A stretch of 64,000 nucleotides of DNA from Sapria himalayana (GCA_029783825.1 JAREIK010000506.1:450502-514501); one strand, 5' to 3'; shown: positions 12,501 to 25,794, numbered from the stretch's first letter. Notes: generated by a model not told the origin, from the letters alone. Numbers and translations are program-made.

Positions 12501-12964
12501 ATACTTGTTTTGTCCGGACCTTCGTTTTCAAATGGATGATTGGTAATTTTTCATTTGTGTTGTTTAATTTTTTTTAATTTATATTTTTACTAACATAATG
12601 TATTGATTCATTTTTTTTACGATTTAAATTTTATTTTAAAAATTAATAACTTTAATATATAATTAATAAATATAATAAAAGTTAAACTAAATTGAATTTG
12701 ATAAAAAAAAAATTCTAAACTTTGTTTGTTTATTTAATTTTTATTTTTAACATTTTTAAAAATATTTATATTTAATACTGTATGTCTGTACACTTAAGCA
12801 TTACAATATATAAATTTTTTTTTTTAAAAAAAATTTCTGCCTCTCGAGTCTCGGGTCTGCCTCTGCCCTGGCCTGTATGGCCAGGCCGGGCCCGGCACGG
12901 TAGCACGATTGTTCCCTAAAAAAAAGGGGCGGGCCACCCCGGCCTGGCCGGTTTGACACCTCTA
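9578..12964 (+). mobile_element. hAT (Ac-like) transposon, copy 1, inactive
   Basis: The element begins TAAAGGTGTCAA and ends TTGACACCTCTA, inverted termini of the Ac-like hAT group. It is flanked by 8-bp direct repeats, CACCCATA on the left and CACCTATA on the right (7 of 8 match), the target duplication length expected for hAT. Both subterminal regions are strikingly GC-rich (about 9585-9800 and 12840-12960), with clustered CCCGGCAC/GTGCCGGG motifs, as expected of transposase binding regions, while the interior is AT-rich. It carries a transposase pseudogene. Length is 3387 bp. Confidence 0.95.
10293..12411 (+). pseudogene. hAT transposase pseudogene (copy 1)
   Basis: The frame encodes an Ac-like transposase: a BED zinc finger (CKYC near 10499-10510, then an HLKRHAELC stretch), the RNase H-like core with TSDIWTS and TFDNASNNG as candidate catalytic Asp motifs, the RCMCHVINLIVQ motif, and a C-terminal hATC dimerisation region (SVVSESAFSVA). 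It is broken by one frameshift in an A-run near 10460 and five in-frame stops at about 11359, 11485, 11620, 11929 and 12232. By comparison with copies 2 and 3, two stops replace Gln (CAA, CAG) and two replace Trp; the one at 11620 replaces a Tyr TAC. A CAG/GTAATTT step just after 10200 may be the donor of a 5' untranslated intron. No active protein is expected. Confidence 0.93.
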
Positions 12965-12972
12965 CACCTATA
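12965..12972. repeat. Right target-site duplication of hAT copy 1
   Basis: CACCTATA, directly after the right terminus; differs from the left copy by one C/T transition. Confidence 0.85.
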
Positions 12973-13468
12973 TCTACATATATGATAGTACACACACACA
13001 CACACACACAAAATTAATTCCTATGATAGTATATATTAAAATAAAACTAAAGATCAATCACGATATGCCCAACTAGAGTAGAGGGGAATATTGTTTTGGT
13101 CTATCTCGATTGGGTAGGTGTTAATAAAATCAATTTGTTTAATTGATTTAAACAAAATTAAATTTAGTCTAGTTTGAAATTAAATAGTTTAATTCTTATG
13201 GTTGAATTTGATATTTTTTCTCATTTTACTTTTGACTGATGTCACATTTTTTAAGTGTGTGCATGATTGAAGGTTTTGGAAATAAATAAAATTATTTTGT
13301 TTTATACTATTTGGAGTACTACATTTAAGATATAGTAATATCAAATTAAAGAAAAAAATGTGGAAGAAAATGAACTATGGGCTTGACACATGAAATTAAC
13401 AGATAGGAGAGTTAAAAAGAAAATGAGTGGAAATAAAAAGTATGAAGGAAAAAGTGGTGCGAGAGATT
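12973..13468. other. AT-rich spacer with a short CA tract
   Basis: Only a CA microsatellite (about 12991-13009) stands out between hAT copy 1 and the next LTR element. Confidence 0.4.
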
Positions 13469-14923
13469 TACAATTTTATTATAATGCCAAAACTTATTGT
13501 TTATAGAATGACACCAAATAATTATTGGATGATTAGATATGTCCAACAAAAATTCATATGTATATGGGTCATATAAATAATAAAGTATGCATAAGTCTAT
13601 ATATCAACCCTATAAGGATTTATGAGTAATTTGACTAACAAACAATGAATTATTTATCACCTGAGTCGAGAAGAAAAACTTAAGTCTCGTGTTGATACTC
13701 AAACTATAGGATTGGTGTATTTCCTTGTGTGTGATGAATTTTATTTATTATTAATATAATACGTGATTTTTGGATAAATAGTGGGATAATATGGATTCCA
13801 CTTCATGGACTTTTGGCATATATGGTGGTTGTCAATCTTAGACTTTCGCTACCAAGGATGATTTCCTTACAGTTGTACCTTTGATATTTTACTAAAAAAA
13901 AGAATACTTACTCTATTTTGAGTTATCCATACTTGAACTTCTTTTATGCAATATGTTTATTTTCATTGATGATTATTTTGAGTATACATTTATATTATAA
14001 CCTCAATTATCATAAAAATGCAAAATAATATAGTATTAATTATGTTTGAGCTTTTGGATTCATATCATACTTACATCAATTAATATACTTCCTAATAATT
14101 TTACATATGAAGGCGTACAAAAGGAAATGGTCGAAAAAGCTATCACCACCATATGAAACACATCCCCTTATGTGTATCCTGAGACTTACATATCACAATC
14201 TACCATAACTAATATTTGACTCTCATATTATGACAAAACCCCTAGGTAATACATTCTACATAACTCACATATCATTTTAAGGCTCGTTCATCTAGAATAT
14301 GAATAATAAAGTAGTTATACATTCTTTTGTCTTTTGGTTTTGTGAGTATCATACTCACATAAAACCAAACTTATATAAAATTTAGGATTTTCACATATAG
14401 GTTTATCACATTAGGTAAGAATAGAAGAGTTGTCACTTTCTTTATATCTAACCTCGTGAGTGTGTTTCATGACTTACCTATCATTATCTACCATGACTAA
14501 CATACATAAATTTATTTGGTGTTGAACCCTAAATCTATGTTCTAAATAATATTAATATCAATTAACATTTTAAACATAAAGATTTCATAATTAAATATCA
14601 TAAACCATAATCAGTATATACATATACATAAACTAATCCTATATTTTTTAATTAGCTTGACAATGGGCATGTGCTAGTGTAAACAAGTAATGACATTGGA
14701 AATGTCATTATTTTTTTGATGTTCTACCATGAGTTTGACCTTTACACAAGTCCAACATGTATATCCAAATTTTCTCCAATTTAACTACTATTAATTCTAT
14801 TCCACAAAAATTATCATTCATTGAAATCCTAGTATTTAAAGCTTAAATTTAGTACGACCACATTATAAAAATAATATAAAACTACCACAAAATTCAATAC
14901 TTTGAGTACTAAACAAACTTTCA
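13469..14923 (-). repeat. 3' LTR (deleted copy) of the minus-strand element
   Basis: It aligns with 16556-17172 plus 20487-22000. Its right border ends in CA at 14922-14923 (TG on the minus strand). About 700 bp of LTR is missing near 14660. Confidence 0.7.
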
Positions 14924-16526
14924 TGCTAAATTAGTTATTCATCCTTGAGCAAAGAGTTTCTCTCTCTTTCTGCATCTCTATCTAGAATAGTAAGCAGGAA
15001 GAATAAATTAATCTTATTAGAAACTCATATTTGAGCAGCGATTCTTCTTCAAAAGTTTCTACAAATCTCTTTATTTCATCTTTGCTAGCTTCGAGGAAGG
15101 ATGAAACTTTTTGTCCTAGATTGGTTATTCTTCTCATTCGGAAACCAACTTTTTCTTATTATCTTTTTCATGTCCCCTCTTCACACCCATTGATATCCAA
15201 AGTAATATACATGGATATCATTCATCTCTATCTTTAAAATTTGGAACTTCTTCATCAAGACATAACATAGTAATCAAGGAGGATATCATAATATATGTCC
15301 TAAAAATTTCTCTCCTTGGAAGTCAAGAATTAACATCTCAAAAATCTTACTTACATAGATTTTGTACCCTCTCATCATGGAAAAAAGCAAGATTGTCTTA
15401 TCTTTTGAGATAATTCAAAGGTGGACAGTTGGTTGCAAAGTAGAATACATTAAATACAACTTTACATTGCTCTCTTCCATCAACTTTCATCTCACTAGGT
15501 GTTCAAAAAGACTTTTTAATGACTACAAATTTTCTTATAATGCATTAAAATCTTGGTGATAAATTTGTAAATTAGTTACATTTTTAGGGTTTTGAAAAAT
15601 ATATCATCCATAGTCCCCTATAATCTAAAAACTTTCATTTATAAATCACCTATCAAAACATAATCAAACTCTTTGTAAATAACACCTCTAGCCTTGCATG
15701 TCTTCAAGGTTGGAGTAAACATCCTTCATGAGTAGAAAGATGGGATAAACTCTTTGTAAATAACATCCTTCATGAGTAGAAACATAATCACATTGCCCTT
15801 TTCAAATGAGTAAAAATCTATCTCATTATCTCCTCTCAATCAATAAGTAGAAAGATGGGATAAACTAAATCTTGCTCTTCCACAACATTTTTTTTTGCTA
15901 GTGTAGACATCATCTATCTTTTCCCCATATAATATATGTCAAAAATATTGGTTCAGACATCTAGACATGAAAGGAAGTCTCAATGGTAGTTGGGTTATAT
16001 CACTTTCATTTACCCTTGTGACTTAGTTCAACTTTCTCTCTTCTCACCCAAGGCTATGAAATTGGGGTTTCTTCATTTATTTTGTCCTTGATTCCCAAAT
16101 CCCAAAAGCATGGTAGATTTTAGTTGGTAGTGGGAAACACAAAAAAATGTTTGAAAAAAATAGAATTTATGGCATTTTATAGAGTTAAAAATGTAGTTGT
16201 ATCCAATAAAAAATAGATACAACTTTTCACAATGTTGTAGTGGCACAAAAAATTCATAACTTTGTTATCTATCCAACTAAATCATCATAGACATGACTTT
16301 TCCCAAAAACAAGATAATTTTTTGCCTTGATTCTCAGAGATATTATCTCAATCCTAGATCTTCTATTCATAAATTATCATGACTATGAAAAATGAAATAA
16401 AAAATAAAACAAAATACAAATACAAAAGTAACACTAAATAAACATAGTTATCTATCCAACAAAATACATAATTATTTTTTTAAAAGATAGATATATCAAC
16501 TCAAGTTGTCTAATCAAACTAATAAT
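14924..16526 (-). pseudogene. Internal remnant of the minus-strand Athila-like element
   Basis: Part of this segment (15031-15240 antisense) matches the region after the plant-transposon-protein-like ORF at 52360-52500. No frame is intact. I see no gag, protease, reverse transcriptase or integrase. Confidence 0.55.
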
Positions 16527-16546
16527 AATTCTTAGTTATGGTACAA
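16527..16546 (-). promoter_or_regulatory. Decayed primer binding site (tRNA-Asp type)
   Basis: On the minus strand this reads TTGTACCATAACTAAGAATT after a T-run, against the canonical Athila/TAT site TGGCGCCGTTGCCGGGGA. Most differences are C-to-T or G-to-A. Its position just inside the right-hand LTR fits a minus-strand element. Confidence 0.6.
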
Positions 16547-17172
16547 AAAACTTAATGCAACTTTGTTATTGTGCCAGAACTTATTGTTTATAGCATGAAA
16601 CCAAAAGTTTATTGGATAATTTGATATGTCTAATAGTAATCTATAAGCATATGAGTCATATAAGTCATAAATTGAATATAAGTCTAGATATCAATCTTAT
16701 AAAGTTTTATATGATAATTTTGACCAACTAATTTTGAATTAACTATTATTTGAGTTGAGAAAATAAATGTCTTAGCTTGATACTAAGACTCTAGGGTTTG
16801 TTTATTTCACTTTATATGATGAATTTTCATTACAATTAAGATTATGTAATATATGATTGTTTGATAAAGGGAATGATAGTGTGGATTTCTTTCATGCATC
16901 CACATTTTACTTTTTTTAGGCAATACACCAACTACCATTGATGATTTATTTGGGTATGCACTATTCTACAACCTCAGTAGTTATTAAAAACACAAAATAA
17001 TATAGTATTAATTATGTTTGAGTTTTCGGCTTTGCAAGTGACATATTCATATTACTTAACATATATCTTTCTAATAATTTTAATTATGAAAGTCATACAA
17101 GAAAAAAATAATGATAAAGTTATAACCACGTTGTGAAACATATCCTCTTACGTATGTCTCGTAACTTATTTA

Positions 17173-20100
17173 TAGATGTGTCGAGTGGGCTAGGCGACCT
17201 GAGCATTACATTGGGCATGGTTTGAATTAGCTGTTAGCATGACATGGCCTAGAACCATGCCTAGACTGAAGTGATGGTGACCTAAGGCATGACTCATTAT
17301 GTATTGGGTTATGGGTAGCCATGCCTCATGCTAGTCCAGACACAACTCATATGCCTAATTCAATAGGCATGGTCTAAAGGCATGTGACCCGTGACTCGAG
17401 ACCTGACTCAAGTCATGGGTCACAAACTCATTGGCTAATGGGACCTAGCCATCTAGCCAATTTTTTTTTAAAAAAATGGGATTGTGCCCATGGTCACGCC
17501 CATTACAATTTCATGTAACCAACATGGAAAGTAACAAGCATGACCTATCACTTACTGTGTTGGCAAAAAAAAAAAAATATTTGTTGATCTATAGCCATTA
17601 TATTTGTTTTTAATGGATATAGTAAAAATTTGATGGGTATCAAATTTCTTGTTCTTTTAAAATATTAAAAAAATTTTCAAATAAAAAATATATATTATTT
17701 TAAACTAAAAAATTATATAAATATAAAAAAATTCTAGAATTTTATCTTCTCCTCTCCTTTCCTATTTTCAATTTCTTTCTCTACACTCTTATCGCTTTAC
17801 TCTCCTAACTCCTAGCTAGTTCAATTGTAATTTCTAATGTTGTGGTAAGTGAGACATAAACATCTACTCAAATAAATAAATATAACATAGTTGTTGTTTT
17901 GTATATAATTTTTTTTTGTTTTTAAAATTTTGTTATTAGTTTATTATATATTTCAAAATTCTAAATATAATTTATAAAATGATAAATTAATGAGTGTTAT
18001 GGTAATAAATTTGACATAGATTTAGATAATACTAACAACCTAACTAAAAAGTCCGAGGTTGAAATTATATTCTCCTCAATAACCTTGACCCAAACCCATT
18101 TGCCTAAGAAAGCTAAAATTAGATGAACTTCAGTAGTACATATATACATGTTGGAGTGCATATGATACTAGCCACCTTAAGAGGTACTTAATCAATGCAC
18201 CAAAAAATATGATGCATTAGATCCCAAGCAAATTTAACTAACTTGTGAGGTCTATGAAGTTGGATAAAGTTCAACTTCATTTATCCCATTAATATATTGC
18301 AATGATTTTGGGATGAAAGACATAGCCAAACTGATTACAATCATGAGTCTTCTAATTAGATTTTCAAAGAATCATAGGATAGTCAATATTATGTAGACCT
18401 ACTTTCAGCATACATATCATATGATTATTAGGTTCACTAGTAGGAAAGATATAGTAAAATATTATAATTTAGAAAAATACTTAATATTTAATGAATTTAG
18501 GAAATGTAGTTGCCTAGCGTCCATGACGTTTAACATTTGGATTACTCATAATGGTTTATCATTCGCTTGTCTCTCCACTCACTATCTAGATATTAAATAG
18601 AATCTTAATAAAAAAAGTTTAGTATTTCTATTTTATGAGATCATCTATCCTCATGATGACCCTACCATATATGAGTGTATGGCAAAGATTTTTCGAAAAT
18701 TTGATATTCTGAATAAAATATTTGGTATAATTTTGATTATGCTTCTAATAATAAAGTAGTCATTAATATATTTGTTAGAACTATTTAAGATGGAATGTTA
18801 GGTGACAATTTTTATGGTAGGTGTATTGTCACATGATCAACCTAATAGTATAAGCGAGAATGATTTTTTTTTCTTATTTAAAAAAATAAGAAATTTACTA
18901 AAATATTATAGAATGACTAACAAATAACAAGAGTTTATCATTCTCTATTTGTCAATGGTGCTTAAAAAAATACAAATGGATATAACATCATTAGAATTAT
19001 ACTTACCTTATATTAGAATCATGTATTGGTTGTCAACACATAATACTTGACAATGTCAATAGTAAGAGTGTTGAACTTTTTATTGATAATTCAGACTGGG
19101 CTATATAATTTATTTATGAAATTCCTGAAGATTTTTTTTGATATAATGACTATGTATTTATCTATGTATACTTCCACCACTAAAAAAATGCACTTATATG
19201 CATGTGGAACATTAGTAGCATGTTTAACAAGTATAAGACACCCTGCATATAGCATCATGACTATTGAGATGAAAATCAAATATTTAAAATACTAGTCCTT
19301 TATTCCAAATCTATATTATTTGGCTGCCTATATGGATCCGAGGGTTAAAGTGAAAGGGGTAGAAAATATATTAAGATTTATATCCACTAGCATGAACCAA
19401 TTAGATGAACCAGAAGGTTTTATTCATGAAAATTAAAGTAAAATATTTATATATTTTGATACTAGGTATAATAATTGTTATGAGGCTCCTAGTATGGACA
19501 TAAATATCATATTCAAAATGATAAATTTTCTATTCAGTTAGCTAAGAGAAAATGACTGGTAGTCCAAATAGGAATGAGATGTCTTAGTACTAGATACTAG
19601 TTATTACTCTATCCTTTCATATTATGATATTAAGAATTTAATTATTTTGAGTTGGTTGAAATCATACAAATCCATATATCCCAAGCTATCTAAGTTGAAA
19701 ATAGTCTACTGACCCCTTTAGTTTTTAGCATAGCATTAGAATCTACTTTTTTTATTGTAGCTAATATTATTTCAGATAGTAGATCATGGCTGCAACCAGC
19801 TATCAAGGAGGTACTTATTTGCATGAATGACTAGAAAGATTTGAGGTTGAATATTTAGGATAAAGTGAAAATTTGTTAGTCGATGATAACTCATGGAACA
19901 TTGAGATCAAGAATATTGAGGCTGCCACTATCGATACCTTTAGACATGTATTAATAATGATGATCTATATCTGTATCTATACTAGTATACTATATACACC
20001 AATTGATGATCATGACTCATGTTATTTTGGATTATTCTTTTTCATATGATTTAATATTTTTTTGTTATTTTTTGATTTTTTTTTCAATTATATTTCATGT

Positions 20101-20478
20101 TATATTATTTATCATATTAATATTATGCTTATGGATAATTTTTCCATTTGAGTTATTTTTCATTTTTCATTTTACATAAATATAAAATTAAAATTTCATT
20201 ATATTTTAACTACGCACATATATTTATATAATTAAAATTTCAATATATTGTTATTTGGGCATAACTTGACATGACCCGACATAGCTCAACAAGACCTGAC
20301 ATGAATCTGCCTAACTATGGGCCAAATGTGTCATGTTAAGCCTAATAAATTATATGTCATGTTGTGTTGGCATTTCACGATATCTATACCTAATCGTACT
20401 AGGCATGATAAGGTGGCATGATTAGGTCACATAAAAATGGGGTGGTGTAGAAATGATGCTACCCATTTGATATCTCTA
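17173..20478 (+). mobile_element. hAT transposon, copy 3, heavily decayed
   Basis: The termini TAGATGTGTC and GATATCTCTA are mutated forms of the TAGAGGTGTC inverted repeat of copies 1 and 2. Flanking octamers are CTTATTTA and CTAAAATG, which look unrelated until compared with the uninterrupted paralogue at about 14184-14200 (CTTACATA followed by TCAC); the base after the right octamer continues with TCAC as in that empty site. GC-rich ends like those of copies 1 and 2 have become AT-rich, keeping many CATG and GGCATG remnants of GGCACG-type motifs. Confidence 0.85.
18160..19990 (+). pseudogene. hAT transposase pseudogene (copy 3)
   Basis: The frame can be followed against copies 1 and 2 with many stops and indels. 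Recognisable pieces include an FNIWITH segment for TSDIWTS (near 18530), a SHYLDI-like segment, the ENTLTF-like region and SFFIV for the hATC SAFSV motif (near 19750). The Trp lost in copies 1 and 2 at the first site is still TGG here (19097-19099); the second Trp is TAG (19832-19834). Confidence 0.8.
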
Positions 20479-22007
20479 CTAAAATGTCACTATCTACCAT
20501 AACTAACACACGACTCACATACTATGGTAAAACCTTAAGGATAGATGTTCTACATAACTCTTATATCATTTCAATACATATTTTAGAATACACATAATGG
20601 AATGATTATAAATTTATTTATACTTTTGGTTCATGCTCGTCATGCTTGTATCAATTAAACTTACATAAATTTAGGATTTCAACATGTAGGATTTCACAAG
20701 ATAAGACTAGAAGAGTTATTATTTCTTTCATATCCAACCTTATGAGTATGTCCCATAACTTATCTATCATCATCTTACATGTCTATATATATATATATAT
20801 ATATATCTATTTATCTATTTATCTATCTATTTATTTGAGGTGGAATCTTAAACCCCTATTCTAAATTACATCCACATCATTAATATTCAAAAGATAGTAA
20901 TTTCATAATTAAACATTGTAAACCATAATCATCATATACATAACCATAAATCAATCCTAGATCTCTAATTAGCATAACATTAGAAATAATTTCATGTGAT
21001 AGAATTAGAGCTTCATCTTCAAATTGAGGGTTCCCAATGATAGTCGATATGAGGATCTAAGTGCCAAATTTAGTTCCCAATCTATACTTTCTTACATTCA
21101 GCTTGTATTTGCTCATAATTGGGGGTTTAAATTAATGTCCTTTCAGGTTTGGTGTGTTCATGGCCTTGAATTTTGACTCCCCTGCTCTCTCTTCGAAAAT
21201 CTCTAAGTCCCCCTTTTATACCATCCTGATTCTATTGGATCATGCATGGATTTTTAAGTTTAAAGTTATGATTTTAGGATGAGGTTGTGGCTTTGGACTT
21301 TGGAGCACAAAGTGACAGCAAAACAAAAATATTGTGACTAAGATAATTTCTCTCTAGAACACAAAATCACACTAGCAAGAATATCACAACTAAAGTAATT
21401 ATTCTCTATAACACATAATCATGGTAGAAAAAAAAAATACTACATCTAAAAATCATTGCCTTCTGAGATTTTAATCTCTGTAACTAATATGTCATGATAC
21501 TAGAAAATATTATGACTTCTTATACTAGTTTGATACTTGGTTGTCATGAGGTAGAAATAATGTTATAGCCGAAATTGTATTTTAGAACTAATGTGGCTAC
21601 ACTCCAAGATAAGCACTGCCATGAAAAATATATTACACAATATAAAATTATTACAGCATGTAGTAGAATTGTGGTGCACAAATATTTTCATTACTTGTTT
21701 GTAATGTTGTGGTTAACAAAAGCTACAATGACTTTCAATATGTATGTGCTAGTGCAAGCGAGTTATGACATTGAAAATATCATGACTTTCCTTTTGTTGT
21801 TTTACACTCCATTTTTTTCCACCAAGTCCATAATTTATACTTGAATTTATCTTTAATTTCACTAATATTGATCAAATTCCACAAAAATTACCTTTCAATA
21901 AAATTCTTACATTTAACCCCCAAATTTAGTACAACTATATCATAAAAAAAATATAAAATAAGTACATAAAATTAGTATTTTGAGTGTCAAATAGAGGTAG
22001 GGGGTCA

Positions 22008-23255
22008 TGTATCTTTTGTCATAAGAAAAGAAACACAAAAATACTAATCTAGATCTTTTTTTTTATTTCCTGAAAATGAATAATGCATTCTATTCTTCGA
22101 ACAAAGCTTATATCCTTTTTTAAGTTTCTCTCTTGTTCTTTTAAAAAATGTTATTTTATTTTTCTCTTCTCATCAACTTCTAGTGTTTTGGAAGTGTAGT
22201 ATAATGTGTCTAGGCATGGGGCATGAAGAAATTTATGAGTACTTGGAATTATTTAATGGAAAGTATGGAGGAACATTTGAATTGATTATGTTTAATTTAA
22301 AGATGATCTTTTGTTGAAATCTTTGGATTATGTGCATTTTTCTTAGAATGTATTGTTTATGAATATTTAAACATTAAGAGAGTAATTAGCATGTGTATTT
22401 TAATTATTTTATTTTAGTATTGTAAGCTTTTTTTTGTGTATAGATTCTACAAAAATTTCTAGGTAGAATATATTTTTGGGGGTGAGAATATTTTTGGGTA
22501 TACTTGGAAATTTTTCTGCTGTAAGATATTTTTAAATGTGAAATTTTATTTTTTATAATTGAAAAATATAATTTGGACATAATTGTAAAAAAATCTTTTG
22601 GAATAAAAAATTTTAAAATTCTTGGACAAAAAAAAAATTGGAGTTCTATTAACAAAAAAACTTATTTTTGGTAGAATGAAAAATTACATTTTTCATAATA
22701 AATCAAACATTTTATTTTTGATAGAAAAAGTAAATTCTTGGCAAAATAGAAAATGTAATTTTGGGTAAAATAAATAAAAATATATATTTTTTGAGATTAA
22801 AAATATATATTTTGATAGAATTTAAAACTTTCATAAAATGTTTTTGGTTCATCTCACCATAATTTTGTTGTATATATATGGTAAGGAGATTTGTCTTTGG
22901 TTGTATCAAACATAAAATAATTTAAAAAATGACATTTTCTTTTCTAAATTAAAAAAAAATATTAAAGCTTAAAATAATTATCTTTTAGTGCACTAAAAAT
23001 ATGAAACCCAATTTTGCCCCCAATAATATTTAAAAAAAAAAATATCACATTATCATTTGTTAGATGTGTTAAAATTCAAACACACAACATCCACATACAA
23101 AAATAACTATAAAACCTATCTAGCTACATGCATCATACCAAACAATTAGCGAATACTATATATATATATATAATGTACACATACATGTAAACAGCAACAC
23201 ATATATAAATGTATAAGCAAACATATAAATATATAAACAATATATGTGTGTGTGT
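22008..23255. other. AT-rich spacer, no gene recognised
   Basis: Runs of A and T with many short TTTTTGG and AAAATA phrases between 22420 and 22920 suggest an old, unidentified repeat. A TA tract lies at 23157-23171 and a GT tract at about 23245-23264. I see no coding signal. Confidence 0.4.
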
Positions 23256-23264
23256 GTGTGTGTG

Positions 23265-23455
23265 CTTCAATATGATGAATGTAACTAAATGGTTTTTGGC
23301 TTGATTTTGTGTGGAAGTTGTGGGTTCAAATCCTTCTATATATGGCAGATGACAATTGTGATTTTTTTCTTCTTTAAAAATTTTTAAAATTGTTGTTGGG
23401 AGTAAAATTGGATTTCCAAATTTGGTGCACCAAAACATTATTATTTTAGGTTTTA
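23265..23455 (+). repeat. Candidate tRNA-derived SINE
   Basis: An A-box-like segment (about 23280-23292, GTAACTAAATGG) is followed about 30 nt later by a very good B-box (GGTTCAAATCC at 23323-23333). A tRNA-unrelated body and T-rich tail follow. Spacing and order match RNA polymerase III promoters of plant SINEs. The 3' end and target duplication are not clear. Confidence 0.5.
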
Positions 23456-24239
23456 ATGTTTTTTTTTAATTTTAAAAGCAAGAGGTCTGTTTTTTTAATT
23501 ATTTTATGTTTGGCGTATCAGAACATAAATATCCCTATATAGTATATGTGTGTACATGTATATTTGCACCAAATTTAATAATGGCATGTGTTCAGTAAGT
23601 TTTTTGAAAAAGAAAAATTAAAAGATTTAATTAGAATTGCCAAAATTAATTAATTGTTTGTGGGAATGATAACTAATTTAATACTGAATTTCTTGGTATT
23701 AAAACTGTAGTTTTCTCCAATACACGATTCATCATGTAGGGATCCAATATTATTTTTGGTCTGAGAAATAAAAACATCATTATAACGAGATCTACATATT
23801 ATATTTATTCAATGTAGTATTTTCATAGAGGGTCAGTCTAATATTTCTAACATGTACCCATCAGTTAGCTTCATATCACCAACTACTTTTAATTAATCTT
23901 AGTTCTACCAACTCCTTTTAATTTTGGAGTTTTACTATCAAGTCAAAAATTTGATGCCTGATGGTTATTAATAGAATCAACTATTCATGGAATTAATTAT
24001 TAATAAAATGATACTATAATATCTCTTATTTATTAAAATAAAAAATGATAATAATTACATCATTAGTCTATCACACATCTCTATATATATTCTTCTTATT
24101 CTAGGCTATATAAAACATGTATCTCCAACTATTTTCCTAGTATGTCTTTCTCATTTTGTGTGCAGAAATATCTCATTTAGTATAGAATATTGTGATTTAT
24201 AGGTACTTTGTAATTATACATATCTCCTCTATCAATGAT

Positions 24240-25750
24240 TTCTCAAATGTGATGAACAGATCTCAAGGCCCATTTCGATCTTTTATGTAATATTGGTTCC
24301 TTAGCATGTGGTATGACCCCTTTACAATCACATTATGTGCTTTTTAGATTTGTAATATTATGAACTATTCCTAAGCTAGAAATAAATTGCATAATCCAAA
24401 ATTGCCTAAGTTTCTTTTGAAATAGCTTTGCATTCAGCCTTTGTATAGAATCAGCAATTGTACTTTTCTTTCATTTACAACTTGCTCATCTTCTACATCT
24501 TTATACAGTAAAAATGCATCATTATTTCTTCTTAATAATTTAAAATTATTCTTTACAACAACACAATGACTTTAATTGAGATCATATCGATATAAGATTG
24601 TCATCTTTGAAACATATGAGACATCATGCCAAGTAAACAACTTGACATACATGACAGATCAAATAGAAAAAAATATATGAATTCATACTCATGTGGTTTA
24701 GCTTATCTACTATCGTTGGGTACTAATTCCAATTTATACTTGTACTTTGAGACATTAACTAAAATTTGTTTTTGTAGTTTTGCTTATTAAAATATTTTAG
24801 TACTTTGTCTCTATCTATCTATCTATCTATCTATCTCTCTCTCTCTCTCTACACACACACACTATGACTTAGGCTAATAACTTTTTAGATCTATCTCTAT
24901 GTAGTTTATACCCTAGAACATAATTAGCCTAGACTCATGAAATAATTTCCTAGCCATGATTTAATATTTTGCAAGATATGGATTTGATTTCATATGAATA
25001 AGATGTAATCAACATAAAGTATTAAGAAAATTATTGTACTCCCACTAACATTTTCATAAACACAATTATTTCTTCTTATCTTTATTCCAACTCTGAATTA
25101 TCCACTTTAATCCATAATATAGCTTTGAAGCTCACATGCCTTCTAAAAAATTTTAGGATCGACAAAACTTTATAGTTGTGTCATATACACATCTACTATT
25201 TAATTTTTATCAAAAAATATTATTTTGACATTCATTTTTCATATCTCATTATCATAATGTACCGCTATATCATGAAGAATTCTTATTTATATAAGCATAG
25301 CAATTGGTTACAAAGTTTTTTCATAGTCAATATCACGAGCACAATCATAATTTAAAGGTGCATGCATTAATATCCATTACAATATTATTTTTGAAAATCC
25401 ACCTACACTCATAATTCTTTAACTTTTAGAATGATCAATTAAGTTCCAAACTTTATTATCAACATGGATTTTATCTCAGATTTTGATTTATCATGTAATA
25501 TAAAGATCATATTATGATTAATAATCACAAGAAATTTATATCCATTGGGATTAGACAAATCCCAAGATTCCTTCTTTGATCTTATGATACTTCTACATGT
25601 TCATCAATAACTAGTAATTCAATTTCCATATTTAGGATGGTGGCTTTGTTAAATTTGAGCAAAATCATGACATCCTGATGAGAAAATCTAGTATCTTTAG
25701 GAATCAATTTGTCACTCTAGAGAGAGCATATCTAGCCTCTACCAACTGGA
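24240..25750 (-). pseudogene. Ty1/Copia relic with reverse transcriptase remnants
   Basis: On the minus strand the reverse transcriptase of a Copia polyprotein can be traced through many stops. IDYEKT near 25325-25345 stands for the family phrase IDYDETF. A LYVDYILFI segment near 24990-25020 corresponds to the YVDD active site, with the last Asp replaced by Tyr. Left of about 24700 the traces are too weak to assign. No LTRs were identified. Confidence 0.65.
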
Positions 25751-25794
25751 CTACCATGCTATGTATTTAGATTAGTTAAAAAGCGGTAAAATTA

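Larger units (their letters stand above)
13469..22000 (-). mobile_element. Athila-like LTR element on the minus strand, split by hAT copy 3
   Basis: Two long direct repeats (13469-14923 and 16556 to about 22000) flank a 1.6-kb interior. Read on the minus strand both repeats follow the LTR at about 53216-55100, and the interior side of the right-hand one carries a decayed tRNA-Asp primer site. The interior matches, in antisense, the segment at about 52360-52500 that follows the late ORF of this family. It therefore looks like a deletion derivative that keeps the 3' part of the interior. The left repeat lacks about 0.7 kb present in the right repeat (about 20990-21725). I could not define a target duplication. 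Confidence 0.75.
16556..22000 (-). repeat. 5' LTR of the minus-strand element, interrupted by hAT copy 3
   Basis: Without the 3.3-kb hAT insertion it is about 2.1 kb. It keeps LTR sequence that the partner LTR has lost. The right border is uncertain within 21989-22007. Confidence 0.65.

Noticed and set aside
22404..22909. Lys/Ile-rich minus-strand frames
   Set aside because: Composition is that of AT-rich non-coding DNA; no conserved motif.
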